From NCBI RefSeq assembly GCF_003992005.1, contig NZ_RQVL01000007.1:1-64000 (forward strand): a stretch of DNA of 64,000 nt. The letters run 5' to 3'. Both the position numbers and the translations under genes were made by a program. Below the pieces are notes generated by a model. That model saw only the letters and a list, made by a program, of their open reading frames with translations, did no database searches and was not told the origin of the DNA. Below, in pieces: positions 55,301 through 64,000 of this stretch; the first letter of the stretch is position 1; each line of letters begins with the position of its first letter. This DNA is from Veillonella sp. VA139 (GTDB lineage Bacteria; Bacillota; Negativicutes; Veillonellales; Veillonellaceae).

Positions 55301-56740
55301 ATGAAACACTTACATTTTATGAAACATATGGTGCTAGGAATATCTGCATGTAGTTTGTTTGCTTCTTATCAAATAGTAGAGGCTACAATCCATATTCCTT
55401 TTCCAGCACTTTCTAATACAACCACAGCAGTGGAATCTACACAATATATGGGTCCTATGTTGTTTGTCCCTAAAAAGCAAGAAGTTACATTACCCATCAC
55501 TATGGTATTTGATCCCATTGTGTCAGATACTGCGTATGAGAAGAAATATGTACAACAGGGTACATCTATTATGTCTCCTAGTCTGTTTGAGTTAGATACG
55601 ACGGGTTTGAAACCAAGTAGCAAGCTATCCTATGAGTACGTGAATGGATACAAGGAAAAGGGATATCGTGTGTGGCCGCTCATTACGAACCAGTTCGACC
55701 CCGATATGACTAGCCAAATTTTGAACAACGAATCACAGTGGGAACGGTATAAACAAGGACTTATCAATTATGCTGTAGAATACGGTTATGATGGGTATAA
55801 TTTTGACTTTGAAAATGTGCATTACAAGGATAAAGAGCAACTAACCAAATTCGTTGACTTCTTAGCAAAAGGCTTGCGGGACTATAATCTACATAGTTCC
55901 ATAGATGTAACGGGTTACTCTAATAGTGAAAATTGGTCTTTAGTCTATGATCGTAAATCTTATGCTGATTCTGTGGATTATGTGGTACTCATGGCATACG
56001 ATGAAACTTGGGCATCTAGTGATACACCGGGACCTGTGGCATCTTACCCATGGGTGCGTAGTCATGCGGAACAGATGCTTTCAGAAGTACCAGCATCAAA
56101 ACTCGTACTGGGTATTCCATTCTATATGCGTGAGTGGTCTGTACCAGTGAAAAGTTCTTGGGAAGGAAAAGCAAAAAGTAAAACACTAGCGATGACAAGA
56201 GCCCTTGATTTAGAACGTGAGTACAGAGATGTGATGCGTTGGGATAATCATTTAAAAGGTAATTATTTAACGTTGACGAATAAAAATGGTGTCTATGGTA
56301 TTTATGATGAAAAGAAACCATATGAGGGGACACTAACTAAGATCTGGTTTGAAGATCCACAGTCGTTAAGCTATAAGTTAGGACTTGTGAAAGAATTACA
56401 ACTTGCAGGCGTAGCGGCTTGGCGTAAAGGTTTTGAAGCTAGTGATGTATGGCCGGTGCTGAGTTTTGCTCTAGATGATGCTAATACAAATAGTACTAAA
56501 AAGGGAAAAGCAATTTCAGACAAAAAAGATCATAAAAAAGAAGTAAAAAAACAAGAGAAAAAGAAAGATAAGAAAAAAGATAAGAAGAAAAAATCTAAAC
56601 ATACAGATACTTCAGAAGTGACAAAGATTTCTAAAGACGGTAAAGAAATTGTGTTACAGTTTAAGAAAATGCATAAAGACACTGATGAAACAGGTGTTGT
56701 AACGGTTACAAAAGAAAAAAAGTCTTTGCCTAAAGACTAA
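55301..56740 (+). CDS. Secreted glycoside hydrolase family 18-type protein
   Basis: A 479-residue exported protein: signal peptide (MVLGISACSLFASYQIVEA, about residues 10-28), then a GH18 TIM barrel with the motif YDGYNFDFENV near 170 (D-x-x-D-x-D-x-E type, written DGYNFDFE) and VVLMAYDETWASSDTPGPVA. The catalytic Glu is present. This fits the YaaH/SleL-like branch acting on peptidoglycan or related glycans rather than true chitinases. After about residue 400 comes a very Lys-rich tail (KKEVKKQEKKKDKKKDKKKK) and a short ending. A TATAAT lies at 55273-55278 and AAAGGAG precedes the ATG. It has no LysM domain and no membrane anchor apart from the signal. Confidence 0.82.
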   Translation: MKHLHFMKHMVLGISACSLFASYQIVEATIHIPFPALSNTTTAVESTQYMGPMLFVPKKQEVTLPITMVFDPIVSDTAYEKKYVQQGTSIMSPSLFELDTTGLKPSSKLSYEYVNGYKEKGYRVWPLITNQFDPDMTSQILNNESQWERYKQGLINYAVEYGYDGYNFDFENVHYKDKEQLTKFVDFLAKGLRDYNLHSSIDVTGYSNSENWSLVYDRKSYADSVDYVVLMAYDETWASSDTPGPVASYPWVRSHAEQMLSEVPASKLVLGIPFYMREWSVPVKSSWEGKAKSKTLAMTRALDLEREYRDVMRWDNHLKGNYLTLTNKNGVYGIYDEKKPYEGTLTKIWFEDPQSLSYKLGLVKELQLAGVAAWRKGFEASDVWPVLSFALDDANTNSTKKGKAISDKKDHKKEVKKQEKKKDKKKDKKKKSKHTDTSEVTKISKDGKEIVLQFKKMHKDTDETGVVTVTKEKKSLPKD

Positions 56741-56791
56741 GACTTGGAGTATATTTAAATGTATTAATACATACAATTAAGGAGGCATAGC

Positions 56792-59260
56792 ATGTACGAA
56801 AAATACGTGGCGCAAGACATCGAAAAGAAATGGCAAACATATTGGGAAGAGTCTGGAGTGTTTAAAACAGAGTATGACCCAAGTAAAGAAAAATATTATG
56901 TGTTAGAAATGTTCCCATACCCATCTGGGAACTTACATATGGGACATGTGCGTAACTATTCGATTGGTGATGTAGTGGCACGTTTCAAAAAAATGCGAGG
57001 ATTCAATGTATTACATCCAATGGGATGGGACGCCTTCGGTATGCCTGCAGAAAATGCAGCGATTAAAAATGGTGTGTCTCCTAAAGATTGGACATTAGAT
57101 AATATTGCCAACATGACACGTCAGCAAAAAGAGTTGGGTTTATCCTATGATTGGGGCCGTGAAGTTGCGACTTGTAAAGAAGATTACTATCGTTGGACAC
57201 AGTGGATATTTCAACAATTTTATAAAAAAGGCTTGGCCTATAAAAAAGAAGCCAAAGTAAATTGGTGTGAACATGACCATACAGTATTAGCTAATGAACA
57301 AGTTATTGATGGTAAATGTTGGCGTTGTGATAATGATGTAGTGAAAAAGGACTTAAAACAATGGTTCTTTAAAATTACAGATTATGCAGATCGTTTGCTA
57401 GATGATTTGGATACCTTAGATCAATGGCCAGACCGTGTAAAAGCAATGCAACGTAATTGGATTGGTCGTAGTGAAGGTACACAATTTGCGTTCCATGTGC
57501 CTAAAATTGATAAATCCTTTGAAGTGTACACAACACGGGTAGATACATTATTTGGTGTGTCCTATGTGGTGTTAGCTCCTGAGCATCCATATGTAAAAGA
57601 ATTGATTCAAGATGCATCCAACAAAGCTGAGCTTGAAACTTTCATTGAAGCCTTACGAAACCAAAGTGATATTGAGCGTACTTCTACAGAAGCAGAAAAA
57701 GTAGGTATGTTCACAGGTTCTTATGCGACACATCCTATAACAGGTAAAGAAGTGCCAATTTGGATTGCTAACTATGTACTAGCGGATTATGGTACTGGTG
57801 CTGTTATGGGTGTTCCAGCTCATGATGAAAGAGACTATGCCTTTGCGAAAAAATATAATTTACCTGTGAATTGGGTTATCCAAAATACAGCACAAGATTT
57901 GGATTTTGCATCTTTAGATACAGCATTCACTGAAGATGGTATATTGGTGAACTCCGGCGACTTCAGTGGCAAAACTTCCGAAGAAGCACGCCAAGCATTA
58001 GGTGATTACTTCACTGAACAAGGTACTGGTCGTAAAACTGCAAACTTCCGTCTTCGTGACTGGTTGATTTCTCGTCAACGGTATTGGGGCTGTCCAATTC
58101 CAGTGGTATATTGTGACAAATGTGGAGAACAATTGGTTCCAGAAGATCAATTGCCGGTAAAACTTCCCGAAGATGTATCCTTTGATGGTGGTGCTATTTC
58201 TCCATTAGCTACATCTGAAAATTTCCTAAACACGACATGTCCATGCTGCGGTGGTCCTGCTCGACGTGAAATTGATACGATGGATACATTTATTGATTCC
58301 TCTTGGTATTTCTTACGCTATGCAGATGCTCGTAATGATAAAGAAGTATTCAACAAAGAAATCGCAAAATACTGGATGAATGTAGACCAATATATTGGTG
58401 GCATTGAACATGCGATTTTGCACTTATTATATGCACGTTTCTTTGTAAAAGTGTTACATGATATTGGTTTAGTAGAAGTAAATGAACCTTTCAAAGCATT
58501 ATTAACACAAGGTATGGTGTTAAAAGAAGGTTCTAAAATGTCTAAATCTAAAGGTAATGTAGTATCTCCAGAAGAAATCATTGCTAAATACGGTGCCGAT
58601 ACAGCACGTTTATTCATTCTATTCGCAGCACCAGTAGATCGTGATTTAGATTGGAGCGACCAAGGCGTAGAAGGTTCCTATCGTTTCTTAGGTCGTGTAT
58701 GGCGTATTATCGATACGTATCAACAATTAGGTGCGTCTGGACATCATGATAGCTTATCCAAAGATGAAACTGCATTACGCCGTGAACTACATCGTGCTAT
58801 TAAAAAAGTAACAGAAGACTTAGATGGTAAATTCAACTTTAACACAGCTATCAGTACTGTTATGGAATTGGTGAATGCTATGTACCAATTCAAAGACAAC
58901 CATGAATCAGTACAAAGCGATTTAGCAAACGAATTAGTTGAAAAATTAACATTGTTGTTAGCTCCATTTGTTCCTCATATTACAGAAGAAATCTGGCATG
59001 AATGTGGATTTGAAGGTTCCGTTCATGCTGCATCCTGGCCTACTTATGAAGAATCTGCTCTAGTAGTAGACGAGGTAGAAGTGGCAGTGCAAGTGAATGG
59101 TAAAGTGCGTGATAAATTGACAGTATCCGTTTCTTTATCTAAAGAAGAACTAGAAACAGCTGCAAAAGCATTGCCACGTGTACAAGAGTTTACAGAAGGT
59201 AAAACGATTGTAAAAGTCATTGTAGTGCCTAAAAAATTAATTAATATTGTGGTCAAATAA
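56792..59260 (+). CDS. leuS: Leucyl-tRNA synthetase
   Basis: A 822-residue class I synthetase. HIGH motif: [19 protein letters not shown] near residue 43. KMSKS motif: [17 protein letters not shown] near 583. The CP1 editing domain (about 220-420) with TRVDTLFG and [15 protein letters not shown] is intact. AAGGAGG lies eight bases before the ATG. No T-box is found in the 51-bp upstream gap, unlike glyQS. Confidence 0.97.
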   Translation: MYEKYVAQDIEKKWQTYWEESGVFKTEYDPSKEKYYVLEMFPYPSGNLHMGHVRNYSIGDVVARFKKMRGFNVLHPMGWDAFGMPAENAAIKNGVSPKDWTLDNIANMTRQQKELGLSYDWGREVATCKEDYYRWTQWIFQQFYKKGLAYKKEAKVNWCEHDHTVLANEQVIDGKCWRCDNDVVKKDLKQWFFKITDYADRLLDDLDTLDQWPDRVKAMQRNWIGRSEGTQFAFHVPKIDKSFEVYTTRVDTLFGVSYVVLAPEHPYVKELIQDASNKAELETFIEALRNQSDIERTSTEAEKVGMFTGSYATHPITGKEVPIWIANYVLADYGTGAVMGVPAHDERDYAFAKKYNLPVNWVIQNTAQDLDFASLDTAFTEDGILVNSGDFSGKTSEEARQALGDYFTEQGTGRKTANFRLRDWLISRQRYWGCPIPVVYCDKCGEQLVPEDQLPVKLPEDVSFDGGAISPLATSENFLNTTCPCCGGPARREIDTMDTFIDSSWYFLRYADARNDKEVFNKEIAKYWMNVDQYIGGIEHAILHLLYARFFVKVLHDIGLVEVNEPFKALLTQGMVLKEGSKMSKSKGNVVSPEEIIAKYGADTARLFILFAAPVDRDLDWSDQGVEGSYRFLGRVWRIIDTYQQLGASGHHDSLSKDETALRRELHRAIKKVTEDLDGKFNFNTAISTVMELVNAMYQFKDNHESVQSDLANELVEKLTLLLAPFVPHITEEIWHECGFEGSVHAASWPTYEESALVVDEVEVAVQVNGKVRDKLTVSVSLSKEELETAAKALPRVQEFTEGKTIVKVIVVPKKLINIVVK

Positions 59261-59273
59261 GACGGAGTTTCCT

Positions 59274-59753
59274 ATGGAAAAACGTAAGGACTATATTAGC
59301 TGGGATGAATACTTTATGGGCGTTGCTATGTTAGCAGGGCAACGCTCGAAAGATCCCAATACACAAGTAGGTGCTTGCATTGTTAGTGATGATAATAAAA
59401 TTTTATCTATCGGATACAATGGTATGCCCTTAGGTTGTGATGATGATGATTTCTCCTGGAATCGTAATCGGGATGAAGATAATAAATACTTTTATATTGT
59501 TCATAGTGAATTGAATGCCATATTAAATTATCGTGGTGGTTCTTTAGAAGGTAGTAAAATCTATGTCACTTTATTTCCTTGCAATGAGTGTGCGAAAGCA
59601 ATTATTCAAAGTGGCATTAAAGAAGTGATTTATTGGCGTGATGATTACAAAGATACACGAGAAGTGCAAGCATCAAAACGATTGTTTCAAACTGCTGGAG
59701 TTCGAATCACTGCTTACAAACCGAGCGGTAGACAATTATCGTTACACTTATAA
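59274..59753 (+). CDS. Deoxycytidylate deaminase (dCMP deaminase / ComEB-like)
   Basis: A 159-residue zinc deaminase converting dCMP to dUMP for thymidylate synthesis. Zinc and catalytic motifs are complete: HSELNAIL near residue 78 and PCNECAKAI near 101. The N-terminus MEKRKDYISWDEYFMGVAML and AQRSKDPNTQVGACIV-type block are typical. The start has GGAG seven bases upstream and lies 13 bp after leuS, so both may share a transcript. A terminator follows. Confidence 0.92.
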   Translation: MEKRKDYISWDEYFMGVAMLAGQRSKDPNTQVGACIVSDDNKILSIGYNGMPLGCDDDDFSWNRNRDEDNKYFYIVHSELNAILNYRGGSLEGSKIYVTLFPCNECAKAIIQSGIKEVIYWRDDYKDTREVQASKRLFQTAGVRITAYKPSGRQLSLHL

Positions 59754-59779
59754 TGGAATACAGATATATTTCAACAGAA

Positions 59780-59822
59780 AGGCTGAACCCAGTGTACATA
59801 TACGGGGTTCAGCCTCTTTCTA
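59780..59822 (+). terminator. Rho-independent terminator after the dCMP deaminase gene
   Basis: AGGCTGAACCC (59780-59790) pairs with GGGTTCAGCCT (59805-59815), followed by CTTTCT. Confidence 0.85.
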
Positions 59823-59848
59823 TAGTAAAGTATACTACCGAACAAAAG

Positions 59849-59879
59849 AACGGCCAGGTCCAAATTGGTCCTAGCCGTT
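59849..59879 (-). terminator. Terminator of the SpeD-fold gene
   Basis: On the minus strand AACGGCTAGGACC pairs with GGACCTGGCCGTT (one mismatch) and is followed by CTTTTGTT. Confidence 0.8.
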
Positions 59880-59892
59880 ATTATGTTCGGTG

Positions 59893-60387
59893 TTATTTGT
59901 TGTTGCCCATTACTTTTTTGATTGCTTTCACGCCTTTAGAAGTAATGCTTTTACCTGTTTTAGTCAATCGAGTACGAGTGCGTGTCACTCTACCCATGGC
60001 AGTGAGAGAAGTACGCTTGCGCGGTTTCATATCTCTTTCATTACCGAAGTCACCACGACGGATGCTAGTAGCCTTTACTTTTTCAGAACCCACAGAACGT
60101 TGTAACTCTTTCATAATTACTTTTGGTTCTACAGATTTTTCAAATGTATATACATCTGCTGCTACATAGCCTAATTGTGGATATGCATGAAGAATTACAT
60201 GGCAGTGATGAGATACGGCTACCAAGAAGATTTCATCTTCTAAAATTTGGCAATCAATTTCCTCGACACATTGATTGGTAATTGCTAAGGCATTTACAAT
60301 AGCATCTTGTAATACAGCAGGAGATTCTATTTTTTCATCGATGCAAGAATATAAATCAATTAAAACGTGTTCACCTAAAACGTGCAT
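59893..60387 (-). CDS. SpeD-fold (AdoMet decarboxylase-like) protein with altered active site
   Basis: A 164-residue protein aligned to the small bacterial AdoMet decarboxylases: MHVLGEHVLIDLYSC at the start, HAYPQLGYVAADVYTFE in the centre (typical: HTWPEYGYAAIDLFTCG), then SIRRGDF. The pyruvoyl-forming Ser that normally sits in E-S-H is replaced by H-C-H (Cys62 here), and the second catalytic Cys by Phe82. His67 is kept. So autocleavage and decarboxylation are doubtful. The last 45 residues are strongly basic (RKRT..TRTRTRLTKTGKS..KAIKKVMGNNK), not usual for SpeD. ATG 60387 has AGGTGA upstream; one at 60405 lacks a site. No spermidine synthase gene is nearby. Confidence 0.75.
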   Translation of the reverse strand: MHVLGEHVLIDLYSCIDEKIESPAVLQDAIVNALAITNQCVEEIDCQILEDEIFLVAVSHHCHVILHAYPQLGYVAADVYTFEKSVEPKVIMKELQRSVGSEKVKATSIRRGDFGNERDMKPRKRTSLTAMGRVTRTRTRLTKTGKSITSKGVKAIKKVMGNNK

Positions 60388-60613
60388 GTTTTCACCTACT
60401 TTCATTTATTTTCTATTATATAAAATAAAAATTAATTTGTAAAATAATTATGCTTTTTTTTCATAGCAAATATCATAAAAACTAATTTATGTAATTTACT
60501 AAACTCTACTCATATGATACACTATTGTTAAGACATAGAATGCTATGTCTTTTTGAACGAGTGGTTCAAAGTTGTAAATAATACTACATATAGTAATGCC
60601 AGGAGGTCCGATT

Positions 60614-63430
60614 ATGAAAGCACCGTTACGTTACGATTTTGCTTCTTTTTCTACAGAAGCACAGGCTGTATGCCCTGAACGAGTATTTACTGATTTTTTA
60701 CATCGCTATGCTTATGGCGTCGATGCATCTTGTTATTCCTATGTGCCAGAGGTAGTGGTAAAAGCAAACAATGAAGCAGAAGTAGTGCGCTTATTGGCAC
60801 TAGCTAACCGCTATGGTACACCAGTTACATTTAGAGCAGCAGGAACTTCTTTATCTGGTCAAGCATCCAGTGATAATGTATTAATTGTTGCCAATGATGG
60901 ATTTAAACGGATGGAAGTTCTCGATGGGGGCAAAGCGTTGCGTTGTGACTGTGGTGTTATTGGCTCTGATGCGAATGAAAAATTACTTCCTTATGGTCGT
61001 AAAATTGGCCCCGATCCTGCGACGATTGCTAGTGCTTTAATAGGAGGTATGTTTAATAATAACTCTTCCGGTATGTGCTGTGGTACCGTGGAAAACTCTT
61101 ATCAAACAGTGAAATCTGTTCGTGTGGTACTAGTGGATGGCACTATTTTAGATACTAGCGATGCTGCCAGTGTACAAGCATTTCTAAGTTCCCGTGCTGA
61201 CCTTGTAAATGGTTTATTGGATCTTCGTAAATGGATTTTTGATGACCCTGAATTAGTGGAATTAATCCAACGCAAATTTAAAATTAAAAATACAACAGGC
61301 TACTCCATTAATACATTAGTTGACTTTGAAGATATCGTAGATATTTTGAACCACATTTTCATCGGTTCTGAAGGTACATTAGGCTTTGTATCTGAAGTGG
61401 TGTATAACACAGTAGAAGACAAAAAGTTCAAAGCTTGCGGTCTTGTTTTCTACAAAGAATTGTCTGATGCATCTCGTGCGGTTGTTACCTTAGCGAATAT
61501 GGGGCGTAAATACGTAGTATCTGCGGAAATGATGGATTATCTTAGCTTGAAGAGTGTACAAAACCTTGAGCAAGTGCCTGATTTCGTACGTGGGGTGCCT
61601 GAGGGAACTAGCTGTATCTTGTTCCAATCTGAAAGTAACAATGAACAAGAATTAGCTGAACAAGTAGAATATATTAAAAACCAATTAAAAGATATTCCAA
61701 CCATTATTCCTAGCTTGTATTCCACAGATCCAGCAGAGTATAATTCTTGGTGGTATATCCGTAAAGGCTTGTTACCAATTGCCGCTGGTCAACGTAAATC
61801 CGGTTCTACAGTTATTACTGAAGACGTATGTTTTAAAATTGAAGATTTCGTAAAAGGTATTGAATTGATCACTGAATTGTTCCATACCTATGACTTTATG
61901 GATAATGGTATCATCTTCGGTCATGCTTTAAGTGGTAACGTACACTTTATCATCACTCCAGATTTGAACGATCCTAGAGAGCGAGATAATTTCAGTGGCC
62001 TTGTGAAAGAAATGGCGGAGCGCGTGGCAGCTCTTGAAGGTAGTATTAAAGCGGAACATGGTACTGGCCGTATGGTGGCTCCATTCGTAGAATTAGAGTG
62101 GGGTGTGAAAGCATACCAAGTTAACCGCCGTATCAAAGAATTATTTGATCCTAATTATTTAATCAACCCTGATGTTATCATTACAGATGACCCAGATGTA
62201 TATAAAAAGAATCTAAAAGCGATGGCAGCCATCGACCCATTATATAATATGTGTATAGAATGTGGTTTCTGTGAAAAGAACTGTCCATCGAAAAACTTAA
62301 CATTAACACCACGTCAACGTATTTCCTTAGTGCGTGAAGAAACACGCCTTCGTCAAGAAGGTAAACATGCTGAAGCCGATGCATTAGCAGAAGGCTATCA
62401 ATATTATGGTGTGGATACATGTGCAGCATGCTCTATGTGCTCCATGTTATGTCCACTAGGTATTGATACAGCACAAATTGCTTTGTCCGTTCGTAAAGTA
62501 ACTGCAAAAGGCCACGGTATTGCGGAAGCTATCTATGACAATTTCCCAGCTACCTTGGCAGCAGCTCGTATGGGTGTGACATTAGGTGGTGCAGCAGGTA
62601 AAGTGATTACTAATAAGTTAATCTCTAAAATTACAAAAGGGGCTCACGATTTAACAGGTGTGACCCCATATGCCCCAACGACATTACCAAAAGCAAACCG
62701 TCATACTTTGAAAAACCAACGTAATACAGTGGGCAACGACAATGTGGTGTACTTCAGTACTTGTGCAAACCGTGCATTCAAACCAAACCAAGGCCAAAAA
62801 GATACACGTAGCTTACAACAAGTTATGGAAAACTTGTGCAAAAAAGCAGGCTATAATGTGATCTATCCACCTCATATTGAAAATTTATGCTGTGGATTAA
62901 GTTTTGAAAACTATGAAGACATTGATAAACGAGCATTACGTGATTTAGAAAATGCTTTATTAGAAGCAAGCTGTGGTGGAGTATATCCAGTAGTTATTGA
63001 TCATTCTGCATGTTTCTCTCATGCTTTCAAACATATCAAATCTGTTACGATTCTTGATGTATCTGAATTTTTGTATACTCATATCGTGCCTAAATTAGAT
63101 ATTGTGAAATGTAAGGAACGAGTTATTGTTCATAAACAATGTAAAATCAAAAAAGTGGGTAAAGAAAAATATATTGAACTTATCGCACGTGCATGTACTG
63201 ATGAAGTATTCAATATTAAATCCTTTGCATGCTGTGGTTTTGCAGGACAAAAAGGTTTCTTTACACCAGAATTGAACCATTCCGCTACACGCGATTTGGG
63301 AGATGAAGTGAAAGAGTACGGAGCTACACTAGGAGTAAGCTCTAGCTCCACCTGTGAAATTGGTTTAGGCGAACGTGCAGGCATTCCATTCATCGGTATT
63401 GCATACCTATTAGATGCATGTTCTAAATAA
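60614..63430 (+). CDS. FAD-binding and Fe-S dehydrogenase, D-lactate dehydrogenase type
   Basis: A 938-residue fusion enzyme. N-terminal FAD_binding_4 domain (PVTFRAAGTSLSGQASS near residue 78, GPDPATIASALIGG) and FAD-oxidase C domain (GHALSGNVHFIIT, EGSIKAEHGTGR) act on a D-2-hydroxy acid. Two 4Fe-4S motifs follow, CIECGFCEKNCP near 547 and CAACSMCSMLCP near 602. Two Cys-rich CCG-type domains come last (NLCCGLSF, ACCGFAGQKGF). D-lactate is the likely substrate in a lactate-fermenting organism; D-2-hydroxyglutarate is the alternative. AGGAGGT lies seven bases before ATG 60614. The 226-bp gap upstream shows nothing else. Confidence 0.88.
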   Translation: MKAPLRYDFASFSTEAQAVCPERVFTDFLHRYAYGVDASCYSYVPEVVVKANNEAEVVRLLALANRYGTPVTFRAAGTSLSGQASSDNVLIVANDGFKRMEVLDGGKALRCDCGVIGSDANEKLLPYGRKIGPDPATIASALIGGMFNNNSSGMCCGTVENSYQTVKSVRVVLVDGTILDTSDAASVQAFLSSRADLVNGLLDLRKWIFDDPELVELIQRKFKIKNTTGYSINTLVDFEDIVDILNHIFIGSEGTLGFVSEVVYNTVEDKKFKACGLVFYKELSDASRAVVTLANMGRKYVVSAEMMDYLSLKSVQNLEQVPDFVRGVPEGTSCILFQSESNNEQELAEQVEYIKNQLKDIPTIIPSLYSTDPAEYNSWWYIRKGLLPIAAGQRKSGSTVITEDVCFKIEDFVKGIELITELFHTYDFMDNGIIFGHALSGNVHFIITPDLNDPRERDNFSGLVKEMAERVAALEGSIKAEHGTGRMVAPFVELEWGVKAYQVNRRIKELFDPNYLINPDVIITDDPDVYKKNLKAMAAIDPLYNMCIECGFCEKNCPSKNLTLTPRQRISLVREETRLRQEGKHAEADALAEGYQYYGVDTCAACSMCSMLCPLGIDTAQIALSVRKVTAKGHGIAEAIYDNFPATLAAARMGVTLGGAAGKVITNKLISKITKGAHDLTGVTPYAPTTLPKANRHTLKNQRNTVGNDNVVYFSTCANRAFKPNQGQKDTRSLQQVMENLCKKAGYNVIYPPHIENLCCGLSFENYEDIDKRALRDLENALLEASCGGVYPVVIDHSACFSHAFKHIKSVTILDVSEFLYTHIVPKLDIVKCKERVIVHKQCKIKKVGKEKYIELIARACTDEVFNIKSFACCGFAGQKGFFTPELNHSATRDLGDEVKEYGATLGVSSSSTCEIGLGERAGIPFIGIAYLLDACSK

Positions 63431-63458
63431 CTGTGTATCACAATCATATACAATGAAA

Positions 63459-63490
63459 AGAAAAGCAGTCCTTTTGAGGGCTGCTTTTCT
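63459..63490 (+). terminator. Terminator after the dehydrogenase gene
   Basis: AGAAAAGCAG (63459-63468) pairs with CTGCTTTTCT (63481-63490); inner CC/GG pairs close the loop. Confidence 0.88.
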
Positions 63491-63587
63491 GCATGTCATA
63501 ATATATTGAACGATTAAATTACATGGGAAATATATTGTTTCTATACTAAGTATGTGGACTACTGCTGTACAAGAAGATATTGTAAAA

Positions 63588-63613
63588 AGGAAGGAGGGGC
63601 CGAAGTCCCTCCT
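63588..63613 (-). terminator. Terminator of the adenine deaminase gene
   Basis: On the minus strand AGGAGGG, a loop ACTTCGGC, then CCCTCCT is followed by TCCTTTTTAC. It is 31 bp after the stop codon of that gene. Confidence 0.85.
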
Positions 63614-63643
63614 AGGTATAAGGGGTACATATAAAAATAGGTA

Positions 63644-64000
63644 TTATTCACCAAAAATAGCAATTCCTTTTGTAGTGATTTTAATCTCTGGAATTACTGT
63701 TAAGCATAAGAAGCTTAAATTAATAAAAGGGTCTAATCCACGGTTTACCCCCATAGAATAGGCAATTTCTTTCATTTCAGCCACCTTAGCGTCAACTACT
63801 TCATGGCTTTCATTTGTAATGAGTCCCATAATTTCAAGTGGAAGTTCTGCAATGATTTGTCCTTCCCTAGCAATGACATAACCACCACCGATTTCTTTTA
63901 GTCGTTCAATCACTACTAGCATATCTCGGTCATTATCGCCTACTACGATGACATTGTGTGCATCATGGGCTACAGAGGTACCGATAGCACCATTTTTAAT
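63644..64000 (-). CDS. ade: Adenine deaminase, C-terminal part (runs off the window)
   Basis: The reading frame is open to base 64000; its first visible residues are IKNGAIGTSVAHDAHNVIVV, then GDNDRDMLVVIERLKEIGGG, YVIAREGQIIAELPLEIMGL. This is the typical C-terminal half of adenine deaminase (SSVAHDSHNIVVVG, then RLKEIGGG and AELPLPIAGL), an amidohydrolase converting adenine to hypoxanthine. About 118 residues are visible to the stop at 63644-63646; the metal-binding domain lies beyond the edge. Confidence 0.9.
   Translation of the reverse strand: MKNGAIGTSVAHDAHNVIVVGDNDRDMLVVIERLKEIGGGYVIAREGQIIAELPLEIMGLITNESHEVVDAKVAEMKEIAYSMGVNRGLDPFINLSFLCLTVIPEIKITTKGIAIFGE

Noticed and set aside
63552-63761. 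69-codon plus-strand frame
   Set aside because: It spans the terminator and the antisense of adenine deaminase; no ribosome site or recognisable protein.
1-64000. CRISPR arrays, tRNA or rRNA genes, prophage
   Set aside because: No regularly spaced direct repeats with unique spacers, no cloverleaf with a T-loop motif, and no phage structural genes were found by eye; the repeats present are of other kinds.

Overview
The window looks like a chromosome segment of a Veillonella-type Negativicute, a Firmicute with an outer membrane. This is inferred from gene content, without a database search. A giant YadA-like trimeric autotransporter (outer-membrane biology) sits beside Firmicute-style control: a T-box ahead of glyQS, two TPP riboswitches, and low-GC codon use with AGGAGG ribosome sites. 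A D-lactate-type FAD/Fe-S dehydrogenase fits a lactate fermenter.

Region by region. (1) 1-2,800 is a mosaic of repeats and broken genes. It holds the 3' end of an Rpn-like gene, three copies of a roughly 190-bp element whose hairpin arms change in a compensatory way, a nested palindrome carrying a 25-residue peptide gene with inward-facing promoters, and a decayed AlbA/HTH gene. (2) 2,810-18,579 is a G10 tract just upstream of a good promoter, a long leader, and one 5,126-codon trimeric adhesin gene. (3) 18,896-28,430 holds a methyltransferase, two radical SAM genes and a core cluster (phoH-ybeY-era-CNNM-recO) with an amino-acid permease remnant wedged in. (4) 28,468-28,831 is a DinJ antitoxin whose YafQ-type toxin is cut to 29 codons. 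(5) 28,911-32,170 is a thiamin block: cytX and thiD diverge, each behind its own TPP riboswitch and terminator, followed by thiE. (6) 32,184-36,286 is T-box-glyQ-glyS and an M48 protease. (7) 36,450-44,602 is an AT-rich island of about ten immunity-type or unknown genes (DUF4261/DUF2004, DUF695-RraB, SuFu, Imm17, DUF6882, DUF1877, SMI1/KNR4), several broken, with no toxin gene in view. (8) 44,675-54,097 is rplS-rbgA-rnhB and yraN-comM/yifB-dprA-topA-trmFO. (9) 54,350-64,000 holds lgt, a secreted GH18-type protein, leuS, a dCMP deaminase, a SpeD-fold protein that has lost its pyruvoyl-forming residues, the D-lactate-type dehydrogenase, and the 3' end of an adenine deaminase gene.

The most interesting candidates for undescribed biology are the palindromic small-peptide element (363-665), the covarying repeat family (96-286, 708-895, 2388-2582), the G-tract upstream of the adhesin promoter, the orphan immunity island, and the SpeD-fold protein. 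No tRNA, rRNA or CRISPR array was seen.
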